In this document: one piece after another, positions 54,519 through 63,950 of the stretch
How positions within the stretch are numbered: position 1 is the stretch's first letter
Layout of the letters: each line of letters begins with the position of its first letter
Source of the DNA: Collinsella aerofaciens
GTDB lineage: Bacteria; Actinomycetota; Coriobacteriia; Coriobacteriales; Coriobacteriaceae
Direction of reading: 5' to 3'
DNA: 64,000 nt
Assembly: GCF_963360655.1 (NCBI RefSeq)
Contig: NZ_OY725712.1
Location: 682,001 to 746,000, forward strand
Made by a program: the position numbers and the translations under genes
Notes under the pieces: model-generated
What the model was told of the DNA's origin: nothing
Seen by the model: the letters and a program-made list of their open reading frames with translations, nothing else
The model's database searches: none

Positions 54519-57513
54519 ATCGCTCGACCAGCACGCGATTGAGCCGCCCCTCCACCAAGCGCTCGTATAGACGCCGCGTCTCGGGCTCGGGCACGCCATT
54601 GACCTGCTCCCTCAGATGGTGCATATGCCCGCTGTATAGCTCGACGATATCGCGCCGCCGCCCCGCCGCACTGTAGACGCGCATGGCGCAGCGCACCATA
54701 TCCTCGCGCGCCGTTTCCTGCCGAAGCCCCGACTCCGCCAGCCAAATCGCCGACTGCAGATCGTTTTCTTCTAGAGCGGCATTGGCCCCCTTAATCATGC
54801 AATCGATGTACTTTGACTGCATAATGCGTCGCATACGCAAAAAGTAGGTGGGATTACAGCCATTGGGAACATACAGCGGTCCGGCATAAAGCTGCTCAAT
54901 CTTAAGGCACAGTTCAACTAAATGGGGCCCGCGCGCACCCGTGCGATTTCCCAAAACCTCGCGGCTTATCTGGTCAAACAGCCGTACATCGGTCTTGACG
55001 TAGTCGCCGTTGAGTCCGATGCATTCATTTTGGATGAGCACGCACGACTTGCCGTCTGGCGTCGGCCCCAAGGCCGACCGCAAGCGCGATATCGTCGAGT
55101 ACAGGTTGTTGCGGGCGCTATTGAACTCGGCATGGGGCCACAGCTCCATGGCCAGCGTCTCACGATCGACGAGCGCATCCATGCCCAGCGCAAGCCGCTC
55201 GGCAAGTGTCGCCGCCTTCTTGCGGCGCCACATTTTGTCCGTGATGGGAAACCCGTCGCGCTCGGCGCGAAACGCACCAAACATGCGAATCTCGATATGG
55301 TCGATGGTATCAACGGCTTCAACCTCGCCAGCCTGGAACAGACGCTCGCCCTCCCCTTCCAAATCGTCGCGCAGCGAGTACCGCGACAGCTCGCGCACGG
55401 GAAGCTTCTTGCGTATCCTGCCCGCCGGCTCGCCCAGACAATGCATGGCAAGGCGCGCAAAGAGCCGATACGATGGCTCTAGAATCCCCGCACGATTCAT
55501 GGACATCCAGGCCGCAAGGTCGCTGTCTCGGCCCGCACAGGCCAAATGCAGCGCCACGACCCAGGCTTCTGAGCCACCGACCTGCGTCTTGCTAATATCG
55601 AGCAGCTCCGCCTCTTCGCGAACCGATACCAGCGACGTATTGCGCAGATACGCCACGCGCTCCAGCAGCAAAGCGTTTTCGCGCATGTACGTAATCGATT
55701 CGTCGGCGAGCTTGAGCACCTGGACCGCACGGAACTTTGCGTTGACTGGCCGCCCCTCCGCCAGCGATTGCCAGCCCTCCAGCAATAGCCCAAACAGCTG
55801 AATTTGATTGTCGCGAACACGCACCGCAAAGCGGTCGAGCTCGCCAAACGCCACATCGTCGGTCACGGGCAAGCCCGCGAGCAGGCGCCGCGCCGCCAGC
55901 ACCATACGCAGCCAAATGGATGGCGCCTTAAGCCCGCGGATATCGAGCGCCTCGAGTATCTGCGCCATCTTGTCATCGCGCTCGTCGGGTTTAGCAAACG
56001 AGCCGTCGAACAGCTCCACCAGCATATGGTCGGCCTGTATGAGAATCCCCGCGATGTCGAGCTCGCAATCATAGGCTTTGCGCGCCTTGAGCTTCGCGAG
56101 AACATTGCCGTCTTTCGCTCGCTCGGTTAGGTGGCGCTTGACCTCGATATGCGCGGACAGCATGTCGAGCACCTCGCAGGATGTCTGTTCTTGCACAACA
56201 GGGTTGGCGGGAAGCCCCAGGTCATTGTCGCCGTAAAAGGCGATAGTGAGCGCCTGTGCTATTTTCCAGGTAGCGGGGTCGAGCTCGCGCGCCGCCTGAT
56301 CGCCCGCACGTTCGATAACGGACGCCATATACCTTGCGAGCTTTGTATTGCACACGCTGACAGCCGCCAGATACACGCCGAGCGCCTCGGCGGGTGCCGG
56401 CTCTTTCTCCTGCTTTTCCGCATTGACCATCGCCGTCGCCGCGCGGCAAATGTCCCCTCCGTGCCCGGTCAGGGCAAGATCGGCCCCATACTGCCCGGCA
56501 AGTTCCAACACCACATGGCGGTCCAAGAACGCATCGGCCAGGTCCATAGCCAAATCGCATCGGCCCGCCTTAATCAAAATGCGAGCAGCCCGCGATACAA
56601 GTTCGGGACGGATCTCGGCAACGAGCTTTCGCAGCCTCAGGCGCGCGTTGTCCTTAGCGCCCAAACACCTAAAGGTGCGATCAGACGGATCCACGCCAAA
56701 AAACGGATAATCGCGCACAAAGATGGACTGGTCGATCATCGAAAGCCTTACACCGCACGCCTCTAGCTCCGCAATGCGACCCTCGCCCATCAGCACCATC
56801 AAGCAGGCAACGGTAAACAACAGGTTGTTCTCGAGCGATGCGAGATCTGCCAGCGCCGCACCGTACACGTTGACGATTTCGTTCTCGAGCAACCCGGCAA
56901 CATCGCCCTGTCCATACATTCCCGTCTGCAGGGCAGATACCAGCTCTGGCACACCCTGCGTGAGCCGATAAAAATCGAGCGATGTACTGATCGAAAACGC
57001 CGTAGCCCATGACGAATACTCATAGGCGTGCACCTTGAGCATCTGCGCATTGACTTTTACAGAATCGCCCAACCCGTGGATAAGCAATCGGTTGGAGGGG
57101 CGGCAAGTAATAAAGACCCCCGTCCCCGTAGCGCGTAAGCTGCGGATTCGATCGATGAGGTCCTCTGTTTCGCGCTGCTCGAGATTGGGCACGTTGTCGA
57201 TCGCAACGAGCGAATGCGGTTTGTCCTTAAGCTCATCGGCGACAACCTCGAGCTGCATAAAGAGCTCGCGTCCAATCGCGCGGTCGGCCTCGATTATCCG
57301 AACCGGCCCTCGCGTGGGATCCGATTTAACTTCCTGCACGTATTGCAGCAATACCGACGTCTTACCAAACCCGTCGGGCGCGTAAAGCAGAACGATTCCT
57401 GCCTTGCGCCCTTTAACGATGAGCTCGTTCATCAAGCGATCGCGCCGCACCATATAGCCGCCGCCCGTCGGCATCAACTCGAGGTCGTCCGTATTGCCCA
57501 GATCGTTTACCAT
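54517..57513 (-). CDS. large STAND/MalT-like regulator with SARP-type C-terminus
   Basis: A 998-residue protein. An N-terminal ATPase domain has LLYAPDGFGKTSVLLQYVQE (P-loop of MalT-like STAND proteins) and VAIDNVPNL. A long helical middle (~280-720) resembles TPR or solenoid arms. Residues ~735-850 form an OmpR/SARP-type winged helix (IEIRMFGAFRAERDGFPITD, RRKKAATLAERLAL, NLYSTISRLRSALG), followed by a bacterial transcriptional activation (BTAD) helical domain. It thus replaces MalT's LuxR helix-turn-helix by a SARP one. Target genes are unknown; no neighbour is obviously regulated. Confidence 0.82.
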   Translation of the reverse strand: MVNDLGNTDDLELMPTGGGYMVRRDRLMNELIVKGRKAGIVLLYAPDGFGKTSVLLQYVQEVKSDPTRGPVRIIEADRAIGRELFMQLEVVADELKDKPHSLVAIDNVPNLEQRETEDLIDRIRSLRATGTGVFITCRPSNRLLIHGLGDSVKVNAQMLKVHAYEYSSWATAFSISTSLDFYRLTQGVPELVSALQTGMYGQGDVAGLLENEIVNVYGAALADLASLENNLLFTVACLMVLMGEGRIAELEACGVRLSMIDQSIFVRDYPFFGVDPSDRTFRCLGAKDNARLRLRKLVAEIRPELVSRAARILIKAGRCDLAMDLADAFLDRHVVLELAGQYGADLALTGHGGDICRAATAMVNAEKQEKEPAPAEALGVYLAAVSVCNTKLARYMASVIERAGDQAARELDPATWKIAQALTIAFYGDNDLGLPANPVVQEQTSCEVLDMLSAHIEVKRHLTERAKDGNVLAKLKARKAYDCELDIAGILIQADHMLVELFDGSFAKPDERDDKMAQILEALDIRGLKAPSIWLRMVLAARRLLAGLPVTDDVAFGELDRFAVRVRDNQIQLFGLLLEGWQSLAEGRPVNAKFRAVQVLKLADESITYMRENALLLERVAYLRNTSLVSVREEAELLDISKTQVGGSEAWVVALHLACAGRDSDLAAWMSMNRAGILEPSYRLFARLAMHCLGEPAGRIRKKLPVRELSRYSLRDDLEGEGERLFQAGEVEAVDTIDHIEIRMFGAFRAERDGFPITDKMWRRKKAATLAERLALGMDALVDRETLAMELWPHAEFNSARNNLYSTISRLRSALGPTPDGKSCVLIQNECIGLNGDYVKTDVRLFDQISREVLGNRTGARGPHLVELCLKIEQLYAGPLYVPNGCNPTYFLRMRRIMQSKYIDCMIKGANAALEENDLQSAIWLAESGLRQETAREDMVRCAMRVYSAAGRRRDIVELYSGHMHHLREQVNGVPEPETRRLYERLVEGRLNRVLVER

Positions 57514-57903
57514 GCCTGCTCCTCAACTCGACCATATGGACACCGTAGCTGCAGGACCATATGAGCCACCCCGTGAATAGCGCGACTTAGAGTTTTTGGT
57601 TGTCTGCCGGTACGTGTTTGGCAAGTTTTTGTACAGCGAGGCCCGATGGTAATTTATCCCCCGACCAATAGGTCTTTGCGCAGGTCAATGCGCTTGCCAG
57701 CATGTCCCATCCAATTTGCAGTGTAGCGCAGTCGTCTGTTTTTATTTGAGTTGCGCAACTCGCCTATTCCTCGCTACCGCTTGCGACTCTATAGTGGCAA
57801 ATGTGCATAGAATCTGGTACGGAATGAATCTCATGATTTAGAGCCCACTCGCCAAGCATGTGGCAAGGTTTCCGTCATGCACACATTACGGCCCGCATCC
57901 ACT
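57514..57903. other. 390-bp gene-free region upstream of the large regulator
   Basis: No gene. GACCATATG occurs twice, about 28 bp apart (57530 and 57558), next to the regulator start and could be a binding site. The remainder shows no terminator or RNA I can recognise. Confidence 0.4.
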
Positions 57904-57933
57904 AAAAAGGCCCCCGCAAAGCGAGGGCCTTTT
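57904..57933 (-). terminator. nagB terminator
   Basis: On the minus strand GGCCCTCGC-TTT-GCGGGGGCC followed by TTTTTAG. Confidence 0.85.
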
Positions 57934-57962
57934 GGAAAGCTATGTAAGATCGCTTGGTCGCG

Positions 57963-58691
57963 TTACTCGCAGAGCGAAAGAGCGGCCTCGTCAGCAACGA
58001 CGACGCAATTGGTGTGGAGCTGCAGGATCGAAGCGGGGCACTCGGGCGTAACCGGGCCATAGCACATATCGTGCACAGCCTGAGCCTTGGCCTCACCGTT
58101 GGCGACAACCAGGATCATGCGGGCATACATGATGGTCTGGGTGCCCATGGTGTAAGCCTGACGGGGCACATCATCGATGCTGTCGAACAGGCGGCTGTTG
58201 GCCTGAATGGTGCTCTCGGTCAGATCGACGCAGTGCGTACCCTTGGAGAAGTGGTCATCGGGCTCGTTGAAGCCAATATGACCGTTATTACCAATGCCGA
58301 GCAGCTGCAGATCCGGGTAACCGGCGGCAGCGACGATCTTGTCGTACTCGGAGCAGGCAGCAGCGGCATCGGGGTTGGAGCCATCGGGCACGTGCGTGTT
58401 GTTCAGATCAATATTGATGTGATCGAAGAAGTTCTCGCGCATAAAGTAGTGATAGCTCTGGGGATCGTCGTGCGAAAGACCGCGATACTCGTCCAGGTTG
58501 TAGGTGCTGACCTCGGCAAAGTCGACGTCGCCCTTCTCGTACCAAGCGGCGAGCTGCTTGTAGGCGCCAATCGGGGTGGAGCCGGTGGCAAGACCCAGTA
58601 CGCAATCGGGCTTGAGGATAACCTGGGCCGAGATGATATTGGCGGCCTTACGGCTCATATCCTCGTAGTCTTTAGCTTTAATGATCTTCAT
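57963..58691 (-). CDS. nagB: glucosamine-6-phosphate deaminase
   Basis: A 242-residue enzyme converting glucosamine-6-P to fructose-6-P and ammonia. LGLATGSTPIGAYKQL, catalytic Asp in STYNLDEYRGLSHDDPQSYH, and LGIGNNGHIGFNEP with the catalytic His-Glu pair. The ATG at 58691 follows GAAAGGA. Together with crr and glmM nearby it forms an amino-sugar branch point: glmM directs glucosamine-P to the cell wall, NagB to glycolysis. Confidence 0.96.
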   Translation of the reverse strand: MKIIKAKDYEDMSRKAANIISAQVILKPDCVLGLATGSTPIGAYKQLAAWYEKGDVDFAEVSTYNLDEYRGLSHDDPQSYHYFMRENFFDHINIDLNNTHVPDGSNPDAAAACSEYDKIVAAAGYPDLQLLGIGNNGHIGFNEPDDHFSKGTHCVDLTESTIQANSRLFDSIDDVPRQAYTMGTQTIMYARMILVVANGEAKAQAVHDMCYGPVTPECPASILQLHTNCVVVADEAALSLCE

Positions 58692-58889
58692 TACGCGTCC
58701 TTTCTCGTACAAAAGAGGCAAGGCTCCCCTTACAAGCACTTGCCCGCGGCCCGCGTCGGCCGCAACCAACGTGTGCGGCCACCAGGGCGAGGTCGCGTAA
58801 TGTATGTGTCTCGTGTCTAGCCGCGTCGAGGCCCCTGCCCGTCCACGGTGACCCAAAGCTGTTTAGCCTCGGACGTTTCCCATCTTGCC

Positions 58890-58923
58890 ACGGAGGGCGC
58901 CCTCTTTCAAGGGCGCCCTCCGT
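58890..58923. repeat. strong GC hairpin downstream of crr
   Basis: ACGGAGGGCGCCCT pairs with AGGGCGCCCTCCGT. It may end crr transcription, though a T-tract is lacking. Confidence 0.6.
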
Positions 58924-58963
58924 AAACGTGTTTGAATTGTAGGCTAAAGGCCGAGCGCGCTCA

Positions 58964-59461
58964 CTAGCGCTCGCGAGCGACGATGAGTTGGTCCATCTCC
59001 TCGACGTGCTCTCCAACGGAGCCCTTAATGCTCGAGAACTCAACGGAGTTGCACACCAAGATGGGAACCGTCACATCGTAGCCCTCGGCAGCAATTGCCT
59101 CGCGATCGAACTCGATGAGTACATCGCCCTTATGGACGATGTCACCCACTTGCGCATGTACGGTAAAGTGCTTGCCCTCGAGCTGAACAGTGTCCAAACC
59201 AACGTGAATAAGCACGTCCAAGCCATCGACCGTGTTAAGCGCAACGGCGTGTCCCGTGGGAAAAATGGCCTCGACCTTGGCGTCTGCCGGCGCAATCACG
59301 CGCGTACCCGTAGGCTGAATCGCCACGCCCTGGCCCAAAAGGCCGGTGGCAAATGTCTGGTCATTGACCTCGGACAACGGAATGACGTCGCCCGAGATGG
59401 GAGCATCCAGCGTAAGGACTCGACCACGCATACCAAAAGACCTTAGGACTTTAGTGAACAT
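58964..59461 (-). CDS. crr: PTS glucose-type EIIA
   Basis: A 165-residue EIIA-Glc. The phosphorylated His is in GLDVLIHVGLDTVQLEG, with the partner His in PTGHAVAL. The family fold is marked by SGDVIPLSEVNDQTFATGLL and GEHVEEMDQLI. The ATG at 59461 follows GAGGGGGATC. It can phosphorylate IIB domains that lack their own IIA, such as the alpha-glucoside IICB at 28886. Confidence 0.93.
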   Translation of the reverse strand: MFTKVLRSFGMRGRVLTLDAPISGDVIPLSEVNDQTFATGLLGQGVAIQPTGTRVIAPADAKVEAIFPTGHAVALNTVDGLDVLIHVGLDTVQLEGKHFTVHAQVGDIVHKGDVLIEFDREAIAAEGYDVTVPILVCNSVEFSSIKGSVGEHVEEMDQLIVARER

Positions 59462-59532
59462 GATCCCCCTCGGACATACCAATCAACCAAAATAGCTTTA
59501 ACAGTTTACCACTTGGCACCCGTTTTTGACCA

Positions 59533-60870
59533 TTAGGGAAGTTCGCGCTTGACAACCTCGACGATGTCGTCGACAACACGCTGGGTCAGCTCGTGCGTCT
59601 CGGCCTCGGCCATCACGCGGACCAGCGGCTCGGTACCGCTCGGGCGCACCAGAATGCGGCCGCGGCCGTCAAGCTCCTTCTCGGCAGCAGCGACGGCATC
59701 CCAGATGGGCTGGCAATCGTCCAGACCAGCCTTGTTGTCGGAATGCACGTTGACGAGCACCTGCGGGTACTTCTTCATGATGCCGGCAAGGTCGGTGAGG
59801 GTACGACCGGTGCGCTTGAGCACGGCCAGCAGCTGCAGAGCCGTCACCAGGCCGTCACCGGTGGTGTTGTGCTCCAGGAAGATGATGTGGCCGGACTGTT
59901 CGCCGCCGATGACGGCGCCGTCCGCGAGCATGCGCTCCAGAACGTAGCGGTCGCCCACGGCGGTCTGGACCATCTCGAAGCCCTGCTCCTTCATAGCGAT
60001 GGAGAAGCCCAGGTTGCACATGACGGTCGAGACGATCTCGGAGTTGGCGAGCTTGCCGCGAGCGGCGAGGTCAGATCCGCAGATAGCCAGGATGTAGTCA
60101 CCGTCGATCTCATTGCCCTCGCTGTCCACGAACAGCACGCGGTCGGCGTCGCCGTCGTGGGCCAGACCGATGTCAGCATGGGTGCGCAGCACGAGCTCGC
60201 GCAGGGGCTCAAGGTGCGTGGAGCCACACTCAACGTTAATGTCAGTGCCGCAGTAATCGGTGTTGATGGCATGGACCGTGGCGCCCAGGCGCTGCAGCGC
60301 GGCGGGCGTGGTCTGGCAGGAAGCACCGTGACCGCAGTCGACGGCAACAACCAGGCCGTCGAGCTTAAGGCCGTCGAGCGTGCTGATGGCATGATCGACA
60401 TATGCCTTGCGGGCGTCCTTCATCTTGATGATGTGACCCACACCGGCGCCGGTCGGCAGCGTGTCGGCAGCCATGGCCTCCTCGGACATGACCCAGGCGC
60501 TGATCTCTTCCTCAACCGCGTCGGGAAGCTTCATGCCCTTGCGGCTAAAGAACTTGATGCCGTTGAACTCCGGCGGATTATGCGAAGCAGAAATGACGAT
60601 GCCGCCATCGAGCTCGTTTTGGACGGTGAGCAGCGCCACGGCCGGCGTAGGGATAACGCCGCAGCAGTGCGGGCGGCCGCCCTCGGCCATAATGCCGGCG
60701 GTCAGAGCACTCTCGAGCATGGTGCCCGAAAGGCGCGTGTCACGGCCGATGCAGATGTCCGGACCAAGAAACTTGGTCGCCGCGCGGCCCAGGCGAAACG
60801 CGAGGTCGCACGAAAGATCGGCGTTGGCGACGCCACGGACGCCATCGGTGCCGAAGATGTTCTGGGGCAT
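59533..60870 (-). CDS. glmM: phosphoglucosamine mutase
   Basis: A 445-residue enzyme interconverting glucosamine-6-P and glucosamine-1-P for UDP-GlcNAc. Starts MPQNIFGTDGVRGVAN; phosphoserine loop VISASHNPPEFNGIKFF; metal loop AHDGDADRVLFVD; sugar-binding GGEQSGHIIF; phosphate-binding RPSGTEPLVRVMAEA. Located after rpsI with its own upstream terminator between them. Confidence 0.97.
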   Translation of the reverse strand: MPQNIFGTDGVRGVANADLSCDLAFRLGRAATKFLGPDICIGRDTRLSGTMLESALTAGIMAEGGRPHCCGVIPTPAVALLTVQNELDGGIVISASHNPPEFNGIKFFSRKGMKLPDAVEEEISAWVMSEEAMAADTLPTGAGVGHIIKMKDARKAYVDHAISTLDGLKLDGLVVAVDCGHGASCQTTPAALQRLGATVHAINTDYCGTDINVECGSTHLEPLRELVLRTHADIGLAHDGDADRVLFVDSEGNEIDGDYILAICGSDLAARGKLANSEIVSTVMCNLGFSIAMKEQGFEMVQTAVGDRYVLERMLADGAVIGGEQSGHIIFLEHNTTGDGLVTALQLLAVLKRTGRTLTDLAGIMKKYPQVLVNVHSDNKAGLDDCQPIWDAVAAAEKELDGRGRILVRPSGTEPLVRVMAEAETHELTQRVVDDIVEVVKRELP

Positions 60871-60919
60871 AGGATCGCTCCTTCCCTAGTAGGCGATATG
60901 CAACCGCCCACCCTAGTCG

Positions 60920-60963
60920 AAAAAGAAAAGCGGGACCCGCCGAGGAATCGGCAGGCCCCGCTT
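60920..60963 (-). terminator. rplM-rpsI terminator
   Basis: On the minus strand GCGGGGCC..GTCCCGC stem followed by TTTTCTTTTT. Confidence 0.85.
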
Positions 60964-60993
60964 GTACATTGTATCTCGAAAGGAGATAAAACC

Positions 60994-61389
<396 letters not shown>

Positions 61390-61391
61390 CT

Positions 61392-61835
61392 TTAAGCCTC
61401 CAGCTCAATCTTCGTGGGGTTCTGGGCAGCATGCGGATGCTCGGCACCAGCGTAGACCTTAAGCTTGGTCATCTGGGCACGGCCGAGGGTGGTCTTGGGC
61501 AGCATACCGCGAACGGCGCGCTCGATGACCTTCTCCGGGTGCTTCTCCATAGCCTGGCGGAAGCTCTCAGCCTTGAGGCCGCCGTTGTAGCCGCTGTGGC
61601 GATAATAGGTCTTCGTATCGGCCTTGTTACCGGTAAGCTGGACCTTATCGGCGTTGATGACGACAACGAAGTCGCCGCAGTCGCTGTTGGGCGTGAACTG
61701 GGGCTTGTTCTTACCGCGCAGGATCATTGCGATCTGGGTGGCAAGACGGCCCAGGACAGCACCATCGGCGTCAACGAGAACCCAGTTGCGCTGGACCTCG
61801 CCCTGCTTGGCGTAGTGAGTCGATTTCGAAATCAC
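61392..61835 (-). CDS. rplM: ribosomal protein L13
   Basis: 147 residues: [69 protein letters not shown] precedes the ATG-containing start. First gene of the L13-S9 operon, transcribed from a promoter at 61902-61929. Confidence 0.98.
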   Translation of the reverse strand: MISKSTHYAKQGEVQRNWVLVDADGAVLGRLATQIAMILRGKNKPQFTPNSDCGDFVVVINADKVQLTGNKADTKTYYRHSGYNGGLKAESFRQAMEKHPEKVIERAVRGMLPKTTLGRAQMTKLKVYAGAEHPHAAQNPTKIELEA

Positions 61836-61901
61836 TTAGACTCCTCCATGTACAGTACGTGTTGTTACAGAGATTCACGGGGCTCTGCAAGTAACCCGTC
61901 C

Positions 61902-61929
61902 ATATTACCCCGCTCGCCGTACGAGTCAA
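61902..61929 (-). promoter_or_regulatory. promoter of rplM-rpsI
   Basis: Minus strand TTGACT (61924-61929), 16-bp spacer, TAATAT (61902-61907). It leaves a ~60-nt leader before rplM that could hold an L13 autoregulatory element; none is clearly visible. Confidence 0.7.
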
Positions 61930-62028
61930 CAGGTATTTTGGCTCCGACCAGAGTTTCTGCACATGTCATCCACGAGCCGTGATTTTCCAGCTCTTTAGCT
62001 GTTGCCATTTTTTGAGGGTTCGCCGTCG

Positions 62029-62907
62029 TTAGCGCTCAACGAACTCTTGGATTTCCGCGAGCAGACGCTTTGCCTCCTGACGGCCCTGGATATACAGGTC
62101 CAAAAGCTTTGCCGAATCGTGCTCGACATGGCCGACCTCGACCGGCTTTTGCGGAGCGACGACCAACGCACGGCCCTCGCGCTCATACTTCCACAGGTGC
62201 ATGCGCTGGATGTTGTAACGGTCGTGGCGCGTCTCGATAGCCTCGAGCAGATAGGGGTAGTCGGCATAGCGGGCGCGCGCGGCAGGCATAAACTCGTAGG
62301 GCTTTTTCTCGTACGAGCGGTCCTGCGTGACAATGACAACCGCGCGATCGAAGCCCGCCTCCTCCAGCACGTGCTCGATAGGAACCGAATCGGCCACACC
62401 GCCGTCGACGTATTTGTGCCCGTCAATCTCGACCGGCGGCGTCACCAGCGGCAGCGACGTCGATGCGCGCACAGCGTCGAGATCGAGCACGGCGCTTTTG
62501 ACCGGCAGGTACGCGGCGGTTCCAAAAAGCATGTCCGTCGCGACGGCGTACATCTCGATGGGGCTCGCGTCGAACGTCTCGTTGTCAAAGGGGTCCAGGC
62601 GGTCCTGGACATCGTTGAAGATAAAGTCGTAACCCACAATAGAGCCCGTGGACGCAAACGATGCGGCGCCCATGAAGCGACTGTCGTTGCAGAAAGCCAG
62701 GTTGATGCGGTTGGCACGGCCGATCTGGTGCGACTTATAGTTCACGCCGTTGAGGGCGCCGGCCGAGACGCCGTACACCGCCGGGATTTCGACACCAGCC
62801 TCCATGAGGACGTCGAGCACGCCTGCGGTAAATTGCCCGCGAAAGCTACCGCCCTCCAGGACGAGCGCGACCTTGCCGGCGTTCTTTGCCTTATCTTCTG
62901 CAGTCAT
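62029..62907 (-). CDS. patatin-like phospholipase
   Basis: A 292-residue RssA-like lipase. Oxyanion segment LEGGSFRGQFTAGVLDVL, nucleophile elbow GVSAG and the catalytic Asp in YVDGGVADSVPIEHVL. Soluble, no signal peptide. Probably a cytosolic lipid acyl hydrolase; the substrate is not known. GGAGG precedes the ATG. Confidence 0.92.
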   Translation of the reverse strand: MTAEDKAKNAGKVALVLEGGSFRGQFTAGVLDVLMEAGVEIPAVYGVSAGALNGVNYKSHQIGRANRINLAFCNDSRFMGAASFASTGSIVGYDFIFNDVQDRLDPFDNETFDASPIEMYAVATDMLFGTAAYLPVKSAVLDLDAVRASTSLPLVTPPVEIDGHKYVDGGVADSVPIEHVLEEAGFDRAVVIVTQDRSYEKKPYEFMPAARARYADYPYLLEAIETRHDRYNIQRMHLWKYEREGRALVVAPQKPVEVGHVEHDSAKLLDLYIQGRQEAKRLLAEIQEFVER

Positions 62908-63026
62908 GTTGACCTCCTGCGATTGCGTTTTGGCTTTCTTCTACCCAGTTTTGGGATGGTGAGAGCGCAGGTTTTTCGAGGCGGCAGGTGAAGCGGAAAG
63001 TGTGTCCCGTTCTCAGAGCAAATTCC

Positions 63027-63256
63027 GGGTCTCATTTTCCGCTGAGCCCACCATCAGGAAAATGAATCCCATTCCGAGCTTAGATTCCGGGATGCGCTTT
63101 CCGCTTGAGCTGCCATTGGGAAAGCATGTCCCACTCTACGGCGGGATTCCGGGTCGCAGTTTCCGCTTGAGGCGCCATCCGGAAACTACGTCCCAGTCTG
63201 AGCGCGGATTCCGGGACACGCTTTCCGCCTGGGCCGCCATTGGGAAAGCGCGTCCC
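63027..63256. repeat. four tandem 62-bp hairpin units with covarying stems
   Basis: Hairpins at 63027-63070, 63089-63132, 63151-63194 and 63213-63256 follow a strict 62-bp period. Each has 15-nt arms and a 14-nt loop (pattern CTTGAG-N2-GCCATY). The inner stem differs among copies but stays paired: ATTTTCC/GGAAAAT, GCTTTCC/GGAAAGC, AGTTTCC/GGAAACT, GCTTTCC/GGAAAGC. A degenerate half unit precedes at about 62990. No coding sequence is credible here. Confidence 0.85.
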
Positions 63257-63272
63257 GGTCTGCGTTGCCAAG

Positions 63273-63533
63273 GCGTTTTCTTTACGCTCGCGCCCTGCAT
63301 AGAGTTCGATTCTCCGCGGGTAGAGATGACGTTGGCGCGGGGGCATTGTCGGCTGTCATCCGATCGACATCGCATCTGTTTTGGGCTGAGGCATTGCGCG
63401 GAGAATCCGCGTATTTACTTCGCAAATACGCACCGGCTTCGGCCGCCTACCGGCGTCCTCGCCCGCGGGCTAAAAACGCTTACGCGTTTTCTTTACGCCC
63501 GCGCCCTGCACAGAGTTCGATTCTCCGCGGTAC
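63273..63533. repeat. 50-bp direct repeats containing an ssrA 3'-end motif
   Basis: 63273-63322 and 63484-63533 are nearly identical (about three to four differences) and enclose ~160 bp. Both contain GAGTTCGATTCTCCGCG, identical to the T-arm end of the tmRNA encoded on the other strand at 63587. They are likely remnants of attachment sites of elements that integrate at ssrA. Confidence 0.7.
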
Positions 63534-63545
63534 GGACTAGAAATA

Positions 63546-63578
63546 AAAAGACAGGCAGATACGAATATCTACCTGTCT
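63546..63578 (-). terminator. ssrA terminator
   Basis: On the minus strand AGACAGGTAGATAT..ATCTGCCTGTCT stem followed by TTTTTATTT. Confidence 0.85.
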
Positions 63579-63586
63579 GTTGCTTA

Positions 63587-63950
63587 TGGTGGAGGCGCGG
63601 AGAATCGAACTCCGGTCCACGAAAGCCCCCTGATTGGCATCTCCAAGCTCAGTCGCTGGTTTAGTCTCGGACGCTTTGCGCGCAGCGACACGCTCGCGGC
63701 GTCCTAACCGGTTCGGTCTTAGCCTGCGCCATACCGATTACGTGCGCAGGAGCATTCCCCTAACATGACGTCGCGCCGGTGTCGGGGAAATCACCGGGTT
63801 GACGCGCCGCTATAAACTAAGCAGCGAGAGCCATAGGCTCAAAAGAAGAGTTGTTGTCAATTCAATTTGACGGTACCCCTGTTTAACGAGGCGAGGAGAC
63901 CTCGGCTTGCTTCCTCTCTCAGAGCTATCGTGTCGAAACCAGTCGCCCCC
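63587..63950 (-). ncRNA. ssrA: transfer-messenger RNA (tmRNA)
   Basis: A 364-nt RNA. The 5' end GGGGGCGACTGGTTTCGACA pairs with the 3' end CGCCTCCACCA (encoded CCA); T-arm GGAGTTCGATTCTCC. The tag reading frame (63858-63817) ends DNNSSFEPMALAA followed by TAG. It rescues stalled ribosomes and marks the product for degradation. An in-frame TGA two codons before the Asp limits how far upstream the resume codon can be. Confidence 0.96.

Noticed and set aside
63002-63664. 220-codon plus-strand frame before ssrA
   Set aside because: It runs through the hairpin repeats and the 3' end of tmRNA; the repetitive product is explained by the DNA repeats.
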